This document shows positions 1 through 8,283 of a DNA stretch of 64,000 nucleotides, in pieces. Within the stretch, counting starts at the first letter, position 1. Each line of letters begins with the position of its first letter. The stretch lies in the IMG/VR virus record IMGVR_UViG_3300011116_000574, positions 1 through 64,000 of that record; one strand, written 5' to 3'. This stretch comes from a virus. Both the position numbers and the translations under genes were made by a program. The notes beneath the pieces were generated by a model. It saw nothing but the letters and a program-made list of their open reading frames with translations, was not told where the DNA came from and did not search any database.

Positions 1-90
1 GATATGGCTAAAGAGGCTGGATGCAGCCACATGACTATACAGCGAGCTTTAGAAAAGTTTGGCTTAATAAAAAAAAGAGGTTCTAAATGA
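1..90 (+). CDS. C-terminal end of a helix-turn-helix protein (partial)
   Basis: The frame is open from the first base to TGA at 88-90 and gives 29 residues. A short helix-turn-helix core is visible (AKEAGCSHMTIQRALEKFG), followed by a basic tail. The start lies outside the window. The stop overlaps the next gene's ATG at 87 as ATGA, so the two are probably translated together. It may be a small DNA-binding protein or the end of an HNH/HTH protein like the one at 9625. Confidence 0.6.
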   Translation, partial: DMAKEAGCSHMTIQRALEKFGLIKKRGSK

Positions 91-827
91 TATACAATAG
101 CATTAAGGAAATGGTAGAAAGCATTGATTCTCCCAAACTTCCTGTAATAATTCCAACACACAACAATCCATCATATTTAAGAATGATGTTAGATCAGTTA
201 GATAAAAATAATTTAAATGATGTGATAATTATTGATAATTTTTCCTTGTACCCAGAAATGCGGGACTTATTAAAACAAGTGTCAGATAAGTACATTGTTG
301 TTGCTAAGTTTACAAATGAAGGACCAAGAGAGTTTTATACTAACCCAATACTATTTAATTGGTTGCCACAAAAGTTTATTGTAACAGACCCAGACATCGG
401 TTTGAATCAGAACTTGCCAGACAATTTTGTGGAAATACTAGACTCTGTTTCAGAAGAACTTAAACTGTTTAAGGTAGGCGTAGCATTAGATATAGAGTTT
501 GATGGAAATGAATGCATAAAGAGGGTGATGCCTTGGGGTTCTACAATTTATGATTGGGAATTAACTATGTATTTAAATCAAATTGGAGAAACATCTAGTG
601 GAGATCCAATTTATAAATCTCCATTAGACACAACATTCTGCTTCGTAAACAAAGCATACGACAACGGAGATTTTTTATACACATCTACCGCCAGAGTGGG
701 TGGCAATTTTATTAGTCAGCATTACGGATGGTACGATAATCCACCAATACCAGAAAAAGAAAATAGCTACTTAATAAATAATGCTGGTCGTTGGTCATCT
801 ACTTCTAATGGGGGTAATTCGGGATGA
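87..827 (+). CDS. GT-A-like glycosyltransferase
   Basis: 246 aa. A nucleotide-binding start of family-2 type is visible near residues 19-38 (PVIIPTHNNPSYLRMML). A DPD motif at 101-103 fits the metal-binding DxD of GT-A enzymes. No signal peptide or membrane segment is seen, so it should act in the cytoplasm on a nucleotide-sugar donor. It overlaps its neighbours by 4 bases on each side and belongs to the glycan cluster at 87-3698. Donor and acceptor cannot be read from the sequence. Confidence 0.7.
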   Translation: MIYNSIKEMVESIDSPKLPVIIPTHNNPSYLRMMLDQLDKNNLNDVIIIDNFSLYPEMRDLLKQVSDKYIVVAKFTNEGPREFYTNPILFNWLPQKFIVTDPDIGLNQNLPDNFVEILDSVSEELKLFKVGVALDIEFDGNECIKRVMPWGSTIYDWELTMYLNQIGETSSGDPIYKSPLDTTFCFVNKAYDNGDFLYTSTARVGGNFISQHYGWYDNPPIPEKENSYLINNAGRWSSTSNGGNSG

Positions 828-1414
828 GTATAAGTGTTATTATAGCAACAATTCCTGGAAGAGAAGGTTTCTTAGAGAGAGCAGTAAATTCAGTAATTAA
901 TCAAACTTTGAAAGCAGATGAAATTATTATTTGCTGTGACAATAAAAGGTTGGGTGCTCCAATAAATAGAGACAAGGCTTTGAATAAAGTAACAAATGAG
1001 TTTGTTGCAATACTAGATGACGATGATTATTTATTACCCTTGCATTTAGAGACATTATTTAGTACAATTAAGGAACAAAATGCAGATTTAGTTTATCCAG
1101 CATGGCAACAAGAGCAAGGTTTTATTACACACCTAAATTATATTTTTGGTAAAGAATGGGACAACAACAATATTCATCAGGTTCCAATAACTTGGATGGC
1201 TAAGACACAATCTTTAATTGATGTAGGTGGCTTTTCTTCGGGCTTTGATGTTAATGTGCATGAGTTAGATGAACAAGGTCATAGGATAGGCGAAGATTTT
1301 AATATAATTAAAAAATTAGTCAATAATAACAAAAAGATTTTCCATGTTAATGAAGTAACATGGGTCTGGAATTCAAATAATCCAGGGTCTACACAAGGTA
1401 GACCAAGCATATGA
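824..1414 (+). CDS. Family 2 glycosyltransferase
   Basis: 196 aa. It has a typical GT2 N terminus (SISVIIATIPGREGFLERAV), the NQT spacing motif, and DDDD at residues 65-68 as the metal and donor site. It is shorter than most GT2 enzymes and lacks membrane segments, so it is probably a soluble transferase adding one sugar. It starts inside the previous gene's stop (ATGA), and the dehydratase-like gene follows 13 bases later. Confidence 0.8.
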   Translation: MSISVIIATIPGREGFLERAVNSVINQTLKADEIIICCDNKRLGAPINRDKALNKVTNEFVAILDDDDYLLPLHLETLFSTIKEQNADLVYPAWQQEQGFITHLNYIFGKEWDNNNIHQVPITWMAKTQSLIDVGGFSSGFDVNVHELDEQGHRIGEDFNIIKKLVNNNKKIFHVNEVTWVWNSNNPGSTQGRPSI

Positions 1415-1427
1415 GAAAAGGAATAAT

Positions 1428-2441
1428 ATGAGTAAGAGAGTCCTGCTAACAGGAGCAAGTGGTTTTGTGGGCAGCCATGTCCTTCGCCACATTTTAGTAA
1501 ATACAGATTGGTTTGTTGTTTGTCCAACAACATTTACACATAAAGGTCTACAAGATAGAATTAGAGTAGCTTGTGACGATATTGACGGTGCTTATAAGCG
1601 AGTAAAAGTAATTAAGTGTGATTTTACATCACCAATTTCTCCAATAACAGCACATGAATTTGGCAAGATTGATTATGTTATTAATGTGGCTAGTGAAAGC
1701 CATGTTGATCGAAGCATTGAATATCCAGCACCATTCATTATCAACAATGTCTCTTTGATTTGTCACCTACTTGACTGGGCTAGAATTGCTCAGCCAGAAA
1801 AGATTGTTCAGGTTTCAACAGACGAAGTATATGGTCCTGCTCCAGCTGGGTACGCACATCGTGAATGGGTAGATCAGCATTTCCCAAGTAATCCTTATTC
1901 TGCATCTAAGGCTGCACAAGAAGATATTGCTTTTGCTTACTGGCGTACATATGGATTGCCAATTGCAATTACCAACACAATGAATATTATTGGTGAGACA
2001 CAAGATCCAGAAAAGTTTATGCCAATGGTAATTAAGAAAGTGCTTAACGGAGATGTGATGAAAATTCATGCTTCACCAACAGGTGAAATCGGAAGCCGTT
2101 TTTATCTTCATGCTCGTAATCAAGCAGATGGATTATTGCATGTACTAAATCAGCCTTTCCCAGCTTTTGGCGAGGCAGATACCCCACAGCGTTTCCATAT
2201 TGTTGGTGAGCGCGAAGTAGATAATTTAGAGATGGCTCAAATGATTGCTAGTGCAGTTGGCAAGCCATTAAATTATGAGTTAGAAGACTTCCATTCATCT
2301 CGCCCAGGTCACGATTTGCGGTACGCACTTGACGGCACTAAAATTACGGATACTGGTTGGACTTTGCCAATTCCACTACAGGAATCAATTCAGCGTACTG
2401 TAGAGTGGACAATGGCTCATCCAGAATGGTTGGAGCTTTAG
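1428..2441 (+). CDS. NAD-dependent sugar epimerase/4,6-dehydratase (RmlB-like)
   Basis: 337 aa. An extended short-chain dehydrogenase: Rossmann TGASGFVGSHV at residues 8-18, STDEVYG at 130-136 as in dTDP-glucose 4,6-dehydratases, and catalytic YSASK at 157-161. The family removes water from an NDP-hexose to give an NDP-4-keto-6-deoxyhexose, or epimerises it. RmlB-like dehydratase is the best guess. Base composition is slightly richer in GC than the flanking transferases, which may mean separate acquisition. Confidence 0.75.
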   Translation: MSKRVLLTGASGFVGSHVLRHILVNTDWFVVCPTTFTHKGLQDRIRVACDDIDGAYKRVKVIKCDFTSPISPITAHEFGKIDYVINVASESHVDRSIEYPAPFIINNVSLICHLLDWARIAQPEKIVQVSTDEVYGPAPAGYAHREWVDQHFPSNPYSASKAAQEDIAFAYWRTYGLPIAITNTMNIIGETQDPEKFMPMVIKKVLNGDVMKIHASPTGEIGSRFYLHARNQADGLLHVLNQPFPAFGEADTPQRFHIVGEREVDNLEMAQMIASAVGKPLNYELEDFHSSRPGHDLRYALDGTKITDTGWTLPIPLQESIQRTVEWTMAHPEWLEL

Positions 2442-2442
2442 G

Positions 2443-3102
2443 ATGACCTTATCCCTTATCGTTCCAGTACTAAATAACTTTAAGGTTTTTGCAGAATTAA
2501 TGGCAACGGTTGACTATCCAGTTCAACCTATTATCATGGACAATTGGGTAGAAAATCGTGGAGTGTCTGGTGCTTGGAACGAGGGGATGAGGAGATCCTT
2601 GAAATATGGCAATAAATATGCTATAATTTCTAATGATGATGCTTCATTTACTCCTGGGGCAATTAAAGAGTTGTATGACACTATTCGTTATACAAAAGCC
2701 GTTATAGTCTCTCCTAATCAAAATGGCAAAGATTTGGCGGATAGCTTTACCCTAGAGAGTAATGCAGATTTCTTTTGCTTCATTGTAGATATTAATCAGT
2801 TAATAGAAAATGTTGGATGGTTCGATGAAAACTTTTTTCCAGCATACTTTGAGGACAACGATATGCATAGAAGAATTAAATTGGCTGGACTGAAAAACTA
2901 TATACGAAAAGATGTTCGTGTAAATCATGTAGGTTCAGCCACACAATTCTTTGACCCAAGCAATCCAGTCGTAGATGATTGGAAATGGGATAGGGTTCAG
3001 GGGTATTATATATCTAAATGGGGCGGGATGCCAGACAAAGAAACTTATTCTCACCCATTTAATAATGATAAAAATGATTTAAAATATTGGGAGAAAAAAT
3101 GA
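2443..3102 (+). CDS. Family 2 glycosyltransferase
   Basis: 219 aa. It begins TLSLIVPVLNNFKVF and has NDD at residues 64-66 as the DxD-like site, plus a rhamnosyl- or galactofuranosyl-transferase-like central part (GWFDENFFPAYFEDND). It starts 1 base after the dehydratase stop and shares ATGA with the next gene, so it is in the same operon. The sugar transferred is unknown. Confidence 0.75.
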   Translation: MTLSLIVPVLNNFKVFAELMATVDYPVQPIIMDNWVENRGVSGAWNEGMRRSLKYGNKYAIISNDDASFTPGAIKELYDTIRYTKAVIVSPNQNGKDLADSFTLESNADFFCFIVDINQLIENVGWFDENFFPAYFEDNDMHRRIKLAGLKNYIRKDVRVNHVGSATQFFDPSNPVVDDWKWDRVQGYYISKWGGMPDKETYSHPFNNDKNDLKYWEKK

Positions 3103-3698
3103 CAGAAAGACCTAGATTTTCAATAATTGCTGTAGATTATGAACATCATGTACCAAGAGATGGCTTTCGCAGTGGAATTGAATCATTGGCAAATCAAACA
3201 TTCAAAGATTTTGAATTAATTATTTGCCATGATGGTCCAAAAGAAGTGCCATACGAAGAAGAAATTGATTTTGAAGCTTTAGGATTAAAGCCAATAATTA
3301 TAAATACTCCAGAGCATCGGGGAGAGTGGGGACACCCTTCAAGAGATTTGGCTATGAAACAGGCAACTGGAGAATTTTTTATCCAGTTTAATATTGATAA
3401 TATTTTTTATCCAGAAGCATTTGAAAAAATTGATCAAAGATTGACCGATGCACAAACTCAAATTTTAATATTTCATATTTTACACTTTAAGGTAAATAAT
3501 GGAACGGCTCCGTTTAGTGGTATACCACCAGTTGTAGCAAGCATTGATGCTATGCAATTAGTTGCACATAGAGATATCTGGGAAGAAGTTGGATATTGGT
3601 ACCGCAATGATTTTTGTGCAGACGGATATATCTATCAAGACATGTGCACAAGGCATCCTTGGGCGGAACTACCAGAAGTATTAGGAAACAATTATTAA
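3099..3698 (+). CDS. Family 2 glycosyltransferase
   Basis: 199 aa from ATG at 3099, which overlaps the previous stop as ATGA; an upstream TTG at 3087 is less likely. The N terminus FSIIAVDYEHHVPRDGF and the segment SLANQTFKDFELIICHDG are GT2-like. A weak metal motif lies near FNIDNIFYP. It is the last transferase of the first glycan cluster, and its TAA overlaps the next gene's ATG. Confidence 0.65.
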   Translation: MTERPRFSIIAVDYEHHVPRDGFRSGIESLANQTFKDFELIICHDGPKEVPYEEEIDFEALGLKPIIINTPEHRGEWGHPSRDLAMKQATGEFFIQFNIDNIFYPEAFEKIDQRLTDAQTQILIFHILHFKVNNGTAPFSGIPPVVASIDAMQLVAHRDIWEEVGYWYRNDFCADGYIYQDMCTRHPWAELPEVLGNNY

Positions 3699-4018
3699 TG
3701 ACAAATAAAAAAGAACTTGAAGACCTGTATAATGCAGCCAAGAAAGCTCCTGCGGGCGATTTAATATTGGGGGCTGCAGTTGAAGTAATTGACTTGCTGA
3801 TTAGAAAAAACATTTCTTATGGCAACTCAGCACTTTATCCAAATGGCATTTTTGCCAAAGGTGATGCGGTAGAACAATTATCTGCCAGATTAGATGACAA
3901 ACTAAATAGAGTGAAAAATAACGAATCCTTTGAAAATGAAGGTATGCTTGATGCTGTTGATGATATTATCGGATATCTTGTCTTATTAAAAATTGCAGTA
4001 CAAAATAAGCAAAAATAG
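3698..4018 (+). CDS. Nmad1/DUF1599-like protein
   Basis: 106 aa from ATG at 3698, coupled by TAATG to the preceding stop. The pattern ISYGNSAL..FAKGDAVEQLSARLDDKLNRV..DAVDDIIGYLVLL resembles nucleotide-modification-associated domain 1 proteins, an all-alpha family common in phages. The family is linked by context to modified DNA bases, but its reaction is not established. No other base-modification enzyme is visible here. A MazG-like role is an alternative. Confidence 0.55.
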   Translation: MTNKKELEDLYNAAKKAPAGDLILGAAVEVIDLLIRKNISYGNSALYPNGIFAKGDAVEQLSARLDDKLNRVKNNESFENEGMLDAVDDIIGYLVLLKIAVQNKQK

Positions 4019-4020
4019 TG

Positions 4021-4026
4021 TATAAT
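4021..4026 (+). promoter_or_regulatory. Extended -10 promoter (GTGTATAAT)
   Basis: TATAAT preceded by AGTG sits 21 bases before the ATG at 4048. The same AGTGTATAATATATAT string recurs at 20995. No convincing -35 is found at 16-18 bases. It would serve the terminase operon. Confidence 0.5.
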
Positions 4027-4047
4027 ATATATAACAAAGGATAAAAT

Positions 4048-4215
4048 ATGCCAAATTATGATTACAAATGCTTGACTTGCGAGAAAAAGTTTGATAGAGT
4101 AGTATCTATTGACGAGAGAGATAATCAAACCTGCGAAGAATGTGAAGGAAAAGCTGAGAGGCAAATCACATTTGGTGGCATGGTTTGGGCACCAACTGCT
4201 GGAGGATGGCGATAA
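4048..4215 (+). CDS. FmdB-like zinc ribbon protein
   Basis: 55 aa, MPNYDYKCLTCEKKF followed by a second CxxC (CEECEG) and FGGMVWAPTAGGW. Two CxxC knuckles right after an MPxYDYKC start are typical of FmdB-family putative regulatory zinc ribbons. Its TAA overlaps the next ATG. In phages such genes often sit just before the terminase; the role is unknown. Confidence 0.7.
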   Translation: MPNYDYKCLTCEKKFDRVVSIDERDNQTCEECEGKAERQITFGGMVWAPTAGGWR

Positions 4216-4490
4216 TGGCAAAGAAAAAAGATACACCAATGAACTTAAACCCTGCTTGGGAAGTTACATATTTTTATAAACACGGAAGAGATGAAATTGA
4301 GCCAGGGGATTTTGTTAAAATTAAATTCCAAAGAGGTCAATTTAAATTTTTACGCCATGTTTATCACACAGAAAAGGGTGTGGCTTGGTTAGATTGTTTT
4401 GGACCAGAGGGATACAGATCATTCTACATTGAAGAATTAAAGGGCAAAGTAAAGCCTAAAAAGTTCAGGAGAAAGAAAAATGTCGTCTGA
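4215..4490 (+). CDS. Hypothetical basic protein before the terminase
   Basis: 91 aa from ATG at 4215, which overlaps the previous stop. It has a lysine-rich N terminus, a compact beta-rich middle (GDFVKIKFQRGQFKFLRHVY) that could be an SH3- or KOW-like barrel, and a KPKKFRRKKN tail. It overlaps the small terminase gene by 11 bases. It may bind nucleic acid; I do not recognise the family. Confidence 0.6.
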   Translation: MAKKKDTPMNLNPAWEVTYFYKHGRDEIEPGDFVKIKFQRGQFKFLRHVYHTEKGVAWLDCFGPEGYRSFYIEELKGKVKPKKFRRKKNVV

Positions 4491-5004
4491 GTTAGAAGTT
4501 GCTGATAAATTTGATCAGATGAATCGTGTAGTTGAAGAAATGCTTAAGGGCAACAATCCTACACAAATTGCAAGAGAACTTAAAATCAAAAGGGTTGAGG
4601 TCTTAGACCATATTGACACTTGGAAAAGTTTGGTAAAGGGCGATAGCACAATTCGTGAGCGGGCAAAAGAAGCACTTGCTGCAACAGACCAGCATTACGC
4701 AATGATTATCAATCGGGCTTGGGAAACTGTAGAGCAAGCAGACGCAAACGATCAACTCAACATTAAATCACAAGCACTAAAATTAATTGCCGATGTTGAG
4801 GGTAAAAGAATTGATATGCTACAAAAAGCTGGACTGCTAGAAAATAATGAACTGGCAGATCAGTTGCTGGATACAGAGCGTAAACAAGAAATACTTGTTG
4901 GAATACTTAGAACAGTTACTGCAGAATGTGATCATTGCAAATTTGAGGTAGCAAGACAACTATCTGAAGTTACTGGCAAGGTAGAAGCAGTCCAGGTTGA
5001 CTAA
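4480..5004 (+). CDS. Terminase small subunit
   Basis: 174 aa. An N-terminal helix-turn-helix (NPTQIARELKIKRVEVLDHI, about residues 27-46) is followed by long helices suited to oligomerisation. The stop overlaps the ATG of the large terminase. Small terminases recognise the packaging site and hand DNA to the large subunit. The assignment depends on position plus the HTH-helical layout, not on a unique motif. Confidence 0.65.
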   Translation: MSSELEVADKFDQMNRVVEEMLKGNNPTQIARELKIKRVEVLDHIDTWKSLVKGDSTIRERAKEALAATDQHYAMIINRAWETVEQADANDQLNIKSQALKLIADVEGKRIDMLQKAGLLENNELADQLLDTERKQEILVGILRTVTAECDHCKFEVARQLSEVTGKVEAVQVD

Positions 5005-6833
5005 TGGAATTTACTGATTTTTTAGAAGCCCTAGAAGATGATGTATTTGAAGAAACTCCTATAGATATTGAAGAGTTTGTTACAAGTAAAGATTTTTTGG
5101 GGCTTCCCCCTTTGTCACAACATCAGTACACCATGATTAAAGCATCAACACAAATTTATAAATTAGAAACTCTTATTCAATTGTACGGTGAAGAAGAAGG
5201 ATTAAAAAGGCATAAGCAAACTTGTACAGAAGTTATATTTCAGCTTGGAAAAGGTTCTGGAAAAGACTATGTATCTACTATTGCTTGTGCCTTTATTGTT
5301 TACCGTTTACTATGCCTAAAAGATCCAGCCAGATATTTTGGAAAACCCACAGACGATGCCATTGACATTATTAATATTGCTATTAATGCTGAACAGGCTA
5401 AAAAGGTTTTCTTTGGTGGCTTCCTAAAAAGAATTAAAAATTGCCCTTGGTTTGCTGGAAAGTATGACGATAAGGTTGCATCTATCACATTCCCCAAATC
5501 TATTACTGTTCATTCAGGTCACTCTCAAAGAGAATCTTGGGAAGGATACAATGTTATTATGGTTATCCTAGATGAGATTTCTGGTTTTGAATTGGAATCA
5601 ACCACAGGTCACGCATCAGCAAAGACCGCAGAAGCAATTTACAAGATGTATCGTCAGTCTGTCACATCTCGCTTTCCAAGTGTTGGCAAAATTATTCTTC
5701 TTTCATTTCCCCGATTTAAGAATGATTATATTCAGCAGCGATATAATCAAGTGGTGGCAGATAAAGAAATTATTATTAGATCTCATACATTCAAAAAGGA
5801 TGAAGATTTGCCAGATGGCATTAAGGAAAATGAATTTACAATTGAATGGGAAGAAGACCACATCATCAATTATAATACCGCAAAAACCTTTGCTCTTAAA
5901 AGACCAACTTGGGAAATTAACCCTACCATTAAAATTAATGATTTAGCTCAGGCTTTTTATGACGATCCAGTAGATTCACTTTCTCGTTTTGCCTGTATGC
6001 CACCAGACGCTGTGGATGCGTTTTTCAAATCTCGTGAAAAAATTGAGACTGCCTTTGTTCAAATGAATGGCGTAGATAATCAGGGAGCTTTTGAAAACCA
6101 TTTTGTTCCAGATGAGGAAAAAGTTTATTTTGTCCATGTTGACTTGGCTCAAAAACATGACCATTGTGCTGTTGCACTCGCCCATGTTGATCATTGGGTA
6201 AGTATGAAAATTGCGGGACAGATGAAAGATGCTGCCCCTAAAGTTGTAGTAGATGCTGTCAGATGGTGGACACCAACAAAAGATAAGTCTGTAGACTTTG
6301 CCGAAGTTAGAGATTATATTTTGCAACTACGCTCTCGGGGATTTAATATCAAACTTGTCACATTTGACCGCTGGAACTCCCATGATATGATGCAACAAAT
6401 GATTGCCTATGGAATGAAGTCTGAAATTTTATCTGTAGCGAAAAAGCATTATGACGACATGCAACTGGTAATCACAGAAGAAAGATTGGCTGGACCAAAA
6501 ATACCGCTTTTGGTAGAAGAGCTTTTACAATTAAGAATTATTAAAGACAAGGTAGATCACCCACGAAAAGGCTCTAAAGACCTCTCGGATGCCGTTTGTG
6601 GGGCTATATACAATGCTGTGGCGGGAACACCAAGAAACCTTGATCAAGAAGTTAAGATTTATGATTATACATCTTATCACAGAGAAGATGAAGAAGAGTA
6701 TTTAAAGAAAAATGCAAGTACAATTCAAATGCCTCAAATGAATATCATGCCTAATGATATTAGAGAATTTTTAGGAATGAATCCTCCAGAAAACGATGGA
6801 TTAGAATTCATTGACAATTTTACAATCCTTTAG
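5004..6833 (+). CDS. terL: Terminase large subunit
   Basis: 609 aa. The ATPase has a Walker A-like GKGSGKD at residues 82-88 and Walker B VIMVILDE near 184-191. A C-terminal RNase H-like nuclease follows, with acidic residues at VHVDLAQKHDH, VTFDRWNSHD and KDLSDAV. It drives DNA packaging through the portal and cuts concatemers. It lies about 50 kb from the portal gene at 57437, which fits a circularly permuted map or an arbitrary linear start. Confidence 0.93.
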   Translation: MEFTDFLEALEDDVFEETPIDIEEFVTSKDFLGLPPLSQHQYTMIKASTQIYKLETLIQLYGEEEGLKRHKQTCTEVIFQLGKGSGKDYVSTIACAFIVYRLLCLKDPARYFGKPTDDAIDIINIAINAEQAKKVFFGGFLKRIKNCPWFAGKYDDKVASITFPKSITVHSGHSQRESWEGYNVIMVILDEISGFELESTTGHASAKTAEAIYKMYRQSVTSRFPSVGKIILLSFPRFKNDYIQQRYNQVVADKEIIIRSHTFKKDEDLPDGIKENEFTIEWEEDHIINYNTAKTFALKRPTWEINPTIKINDLAQAFYDDPVDSLSRFACMPPDAVDAFFKSREKIETAFVQMNGVDNQGAFENHFVPDEEKVYFVHVDLAQKHDHCAVALAHVDHWVSMKIAGQMKDAAPKVVVDAVRWWTPTKDKSVDFAEVRDYILQLRSRGFNIKLVTFDRWNSHDMMQQMIAYGMKSEILSVAKKHYDDMQLVITEERLAGPKIPLLVEELLQLRIIKDKVDHPRKGSKDLSDAVCGAIYNAVAGTPRNLDQEVKIYDYTSYHREDEEEYLKKNASTIQMPQMNIMPNDIREFLGMNPPENDGLEFIDNFTIL

Positions 6834-6848
6834 TATTATAGAATGCCT

Positions 6849-6921
6849 GGGGAGTTAGCTTAATGGTTAAAGCATCTGTCTTATTAACAGCCGACTGAAG
6901 GTTCAAATCCTTCACTCCCTA
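6849..6921 (+). tRNA. tRNA, probable anticodon TAT (Ile)
   Basis: The acceptor stem 6849-6855 pairs with 6914-6920, the D stem is GCTT/AAGC, and the T arm is GAAGG-TTCAAAT-CCTTC. The anticodon stem has only four pairs (CTGT/ACAG) around CTTATTA, which places TAT at 6882-6884. Position 37 would be U rather than the usual purine, so the identity is uncertain. CCA is not encoded. Confidence 0.8.
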
Positions 6922-6922
6922 C

Positions 6923-6951
6923 TTGACAGTAAGGATATATCATGATATACT
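6923..6951 (+). promoter_or_regulatory. Sigma-70-like promoter, leaderless HNH gene
   Basis: TTGACA at 6923-6928, a 17-base spacer, and TATACT at 6946-6951. The ATG at 6958 is only 6 bases after the -10, so the transcript should start at or near the start codon. Confidence 0.65.
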
Positions 6952-6957
6952 ATCCCT

Positions 6958-7296
6958 ATGCCTTATAAAAATAAAGAAGATTTATATAAAAATCAACAAC
7001 AAACAAGAGATAGAAATTCCGAAATGGTTTGGAAATTGTTGTCGGAATCCGAATGCGTTGACTGTGGAATTTCAGATCCAAGAGTATTACAATACGACCA
7101 CCTTCCAGAAAGCGATAAAAAGTTTAGTATTTCTAGAGCTTGTTCTGGAATGACTATTTCTTGGAAAAGAATCCAGGAAGAAATTGACAAATGTGAAGTT
7201 GTGTGTGCTAATTGTCATCAAATAAGAACTTCCGAAAGAGGAAATTTTATTAGGCATAGGCTTTACAAAAAGGATAGTGTGGGTTCGACTCCCTAA
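6958..7296 (+). CDS. HNH endonuclease
   Basis: 112 aa. It has a zinc-binding CVDCG, a DHLPESDK segment supplying the catalytic His, and the closing CANCHQIRT. The gene starts 37 bases after a tRNA. Phage HNH proteins act as free-standing homing enzymes or packaging nickases; the tRNA neighbour favours homing. Its C terminus is encoded by a T-arm-like stretch (GGGTTCGACTCCC). The relative at 9625 shares the CEVVCANCHQIRT end. Confidence 0.82.
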   Translation: MPYKNKEDLYKNQQQTRDRNSEMVWKLLSESECVDCGISDPRVLQYDHLPESDKKFSISRACSGMTISWKRIQEEIDKCEVVCANCHQIRTSERGNFIRHRLYKKDSVGSTP

Positions 7297-7306
7297 CTAT
7301 TCACTT

Positions 7307-7417
7307 GGCTACAGGCACTTTCTTGGGATGGTGTAGTTACTTATGGTAAGAGTCCATAGTTGGGCTACGAAGTTCAGCCTTTTGTTTGTGCGGGATTTTC
7401 GTCAGGTGTCTGTAGCC
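7307..7417 (+). ncRNA. Candidate structured RNA closed by a 12-bp stem
   Basis: GGCTACAGGCAC at 7307-7318 pairs with GTGTCTGTAGCC at 7406-7417, with one G-U. Inner hairpins include TATGG/CCATA and GGCT/AGCC. The element fills the gap between the HNH stop and the lysin promoter, and no open frame uses it. It matches no RNA family that I recognise. Confidence 0.5.
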
Positions 7418-7420
7418 TCA

Positions 7421-7434
7421 AAAAGTGGTATAAT
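7421..7434 (+). promoter_or_regulatory. Extended -10 promoter for the lysin operon
   Basis: AAAAGTGGTATAAT, with TATAAT at 7429-7434, lies 47 bases before the lysin ATG. Near-identical AAAGTGGTATAAT boxes occur at 26207 and 50889. No -35 box is present at the normal distance. Confidence 0.6.
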
Positions 7435-7480
7435 ATAATCAGGTGAAAACCTATTTTAAAAATAAAGGAAATGATTTTAA

Positions 7481-7912
7481 ATGGCTTATCCAATTAAAAA
7501 TGGAGAAAAAAGAGTAACTTGTGCCTATGGTGTTAAAGGACCACAATGGCAATCAGGATGGCATCAAGGAATTGATCTTGGTGGACCAATTGGCGAAGAT
7601 GTTTTTGCTGTGGCAAATGGCGTTGTAGTGGGTGTTGGAATTTGGGGATCAGCTTTTGGTAAAGATGCTGTCGTCATTAAGCATAAATTCCGTGTTCGCT
7701 CATACTATTGTGTTTATGCACACATGGGAGTTCATTCTGTTAAGGCTGGAGACAAGGTTAAAATTGGTCAAAAGGTTGGCGAAATCGGAGTTGAAGGAAA
7801 TTCTGGTGGACCACACCTACATTTTGAAGCACAAAAAACACCATACTGGCAAGTTGGCGGAGGAGTAAATCCAAAGTGGATACTTTCTTATAGGTCTAGA
7901 AAGACAAAATAA
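7481..7912 (+). CDS. M23 peptidase endolysin
   Basis: 143 aa. The zinc site residues are H28 and D32 (HQGIDLG), H81 (YAHM) and H112/H114 (HLHFE). This is a LAS-type metallopeptidase that cuts peptidoglycan cross-bridges. No signal peptide is seen, so it would need a holin or act from the virion. The next gene starts on its last base. A small putative holin lies at 8284. Confidence 0.88.
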   Translation: MAYPIKNGEKRVTCAYGVKGPQWQSGWHQGIDLGGPIGEDVFAVANGVVVGVGIWGSAFGKDAVVIKHKFRVRSYYCVYAHMGVHSVKAGDKVKIGQKVGEIGVEGNSGGPHLHFEAQKTPYWQVGGGVNPKWILSYRSRKTK

Positions 7913-8274
7913 TGCAATTCGGACATGGGGCAAAAGATCCATTCTACATTGAATACAATGTGTCAGACGCACAGGGTATGTGGGCGGTTTGTAAAGAAAA
8001 CAATGCTCAGGTAGTTGGAGTATATTCTACAGAAGAAGAGGCTAAGGTAGCCTTAGAAGCTCTTGTAGTCCAAGTTGACAATTATGAAGAAAAAGGGGTT
8101 GAAGAAGAAGGCACCCCAGCACTTTCATTTTGGAATGGGTCTTTTGCGCCAGTATTTGGATCTTTAGATCAAGATGCCAGATACAACTCAACCTACAACG
8201 CCCCACCAAATCACGATGGTAAAAAATCTACGGGATATGGCAATAGTTCAGGCTACGGCTATAGCAACCAGTAA
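7912..8274 (+). CDS. Hypothetical protein with FWNGSF motif
   Basis: 120 aa. The N-terminal 50 residues look like a small alpha/beta domain (GVYSTEEEAKVALEAL). Residues 73-78 read FWNGSF, followed by a Gly/Ser/Tyr/Asn-rich disordered tail. A similar W-x-G-x-F motif ends the prohead protease (60696), the head protein at 21304 and the HAD protein at 9115. It may be a virion-associated or lysis-linked protein; the function is unknown. Confidence 0.6.
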   Translation: MQFGHGAKDPFYIEYNVSDAQGMWAVCKENNAQVVGVYSTEEEAKVALEALVVQVDNYEEKGVEEEGTPALSFWNGSFAPVFGSLDQDARYNSTYNAPPNHDGKKSTGYGNSSGYGYSNQ

Positions 8275-8283
8275 GGGGGAGCT

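Noticed and set aside
7273-7299. A complete tRNA ending in GGGTTCGACTCCC
   Set aside because: Only three T-stem pairs form, no matching 5' acceptor or anticodon arm is found upstream, and the bases also encode the end of the HNH protein. Kept only as a T-arm-like remnant.
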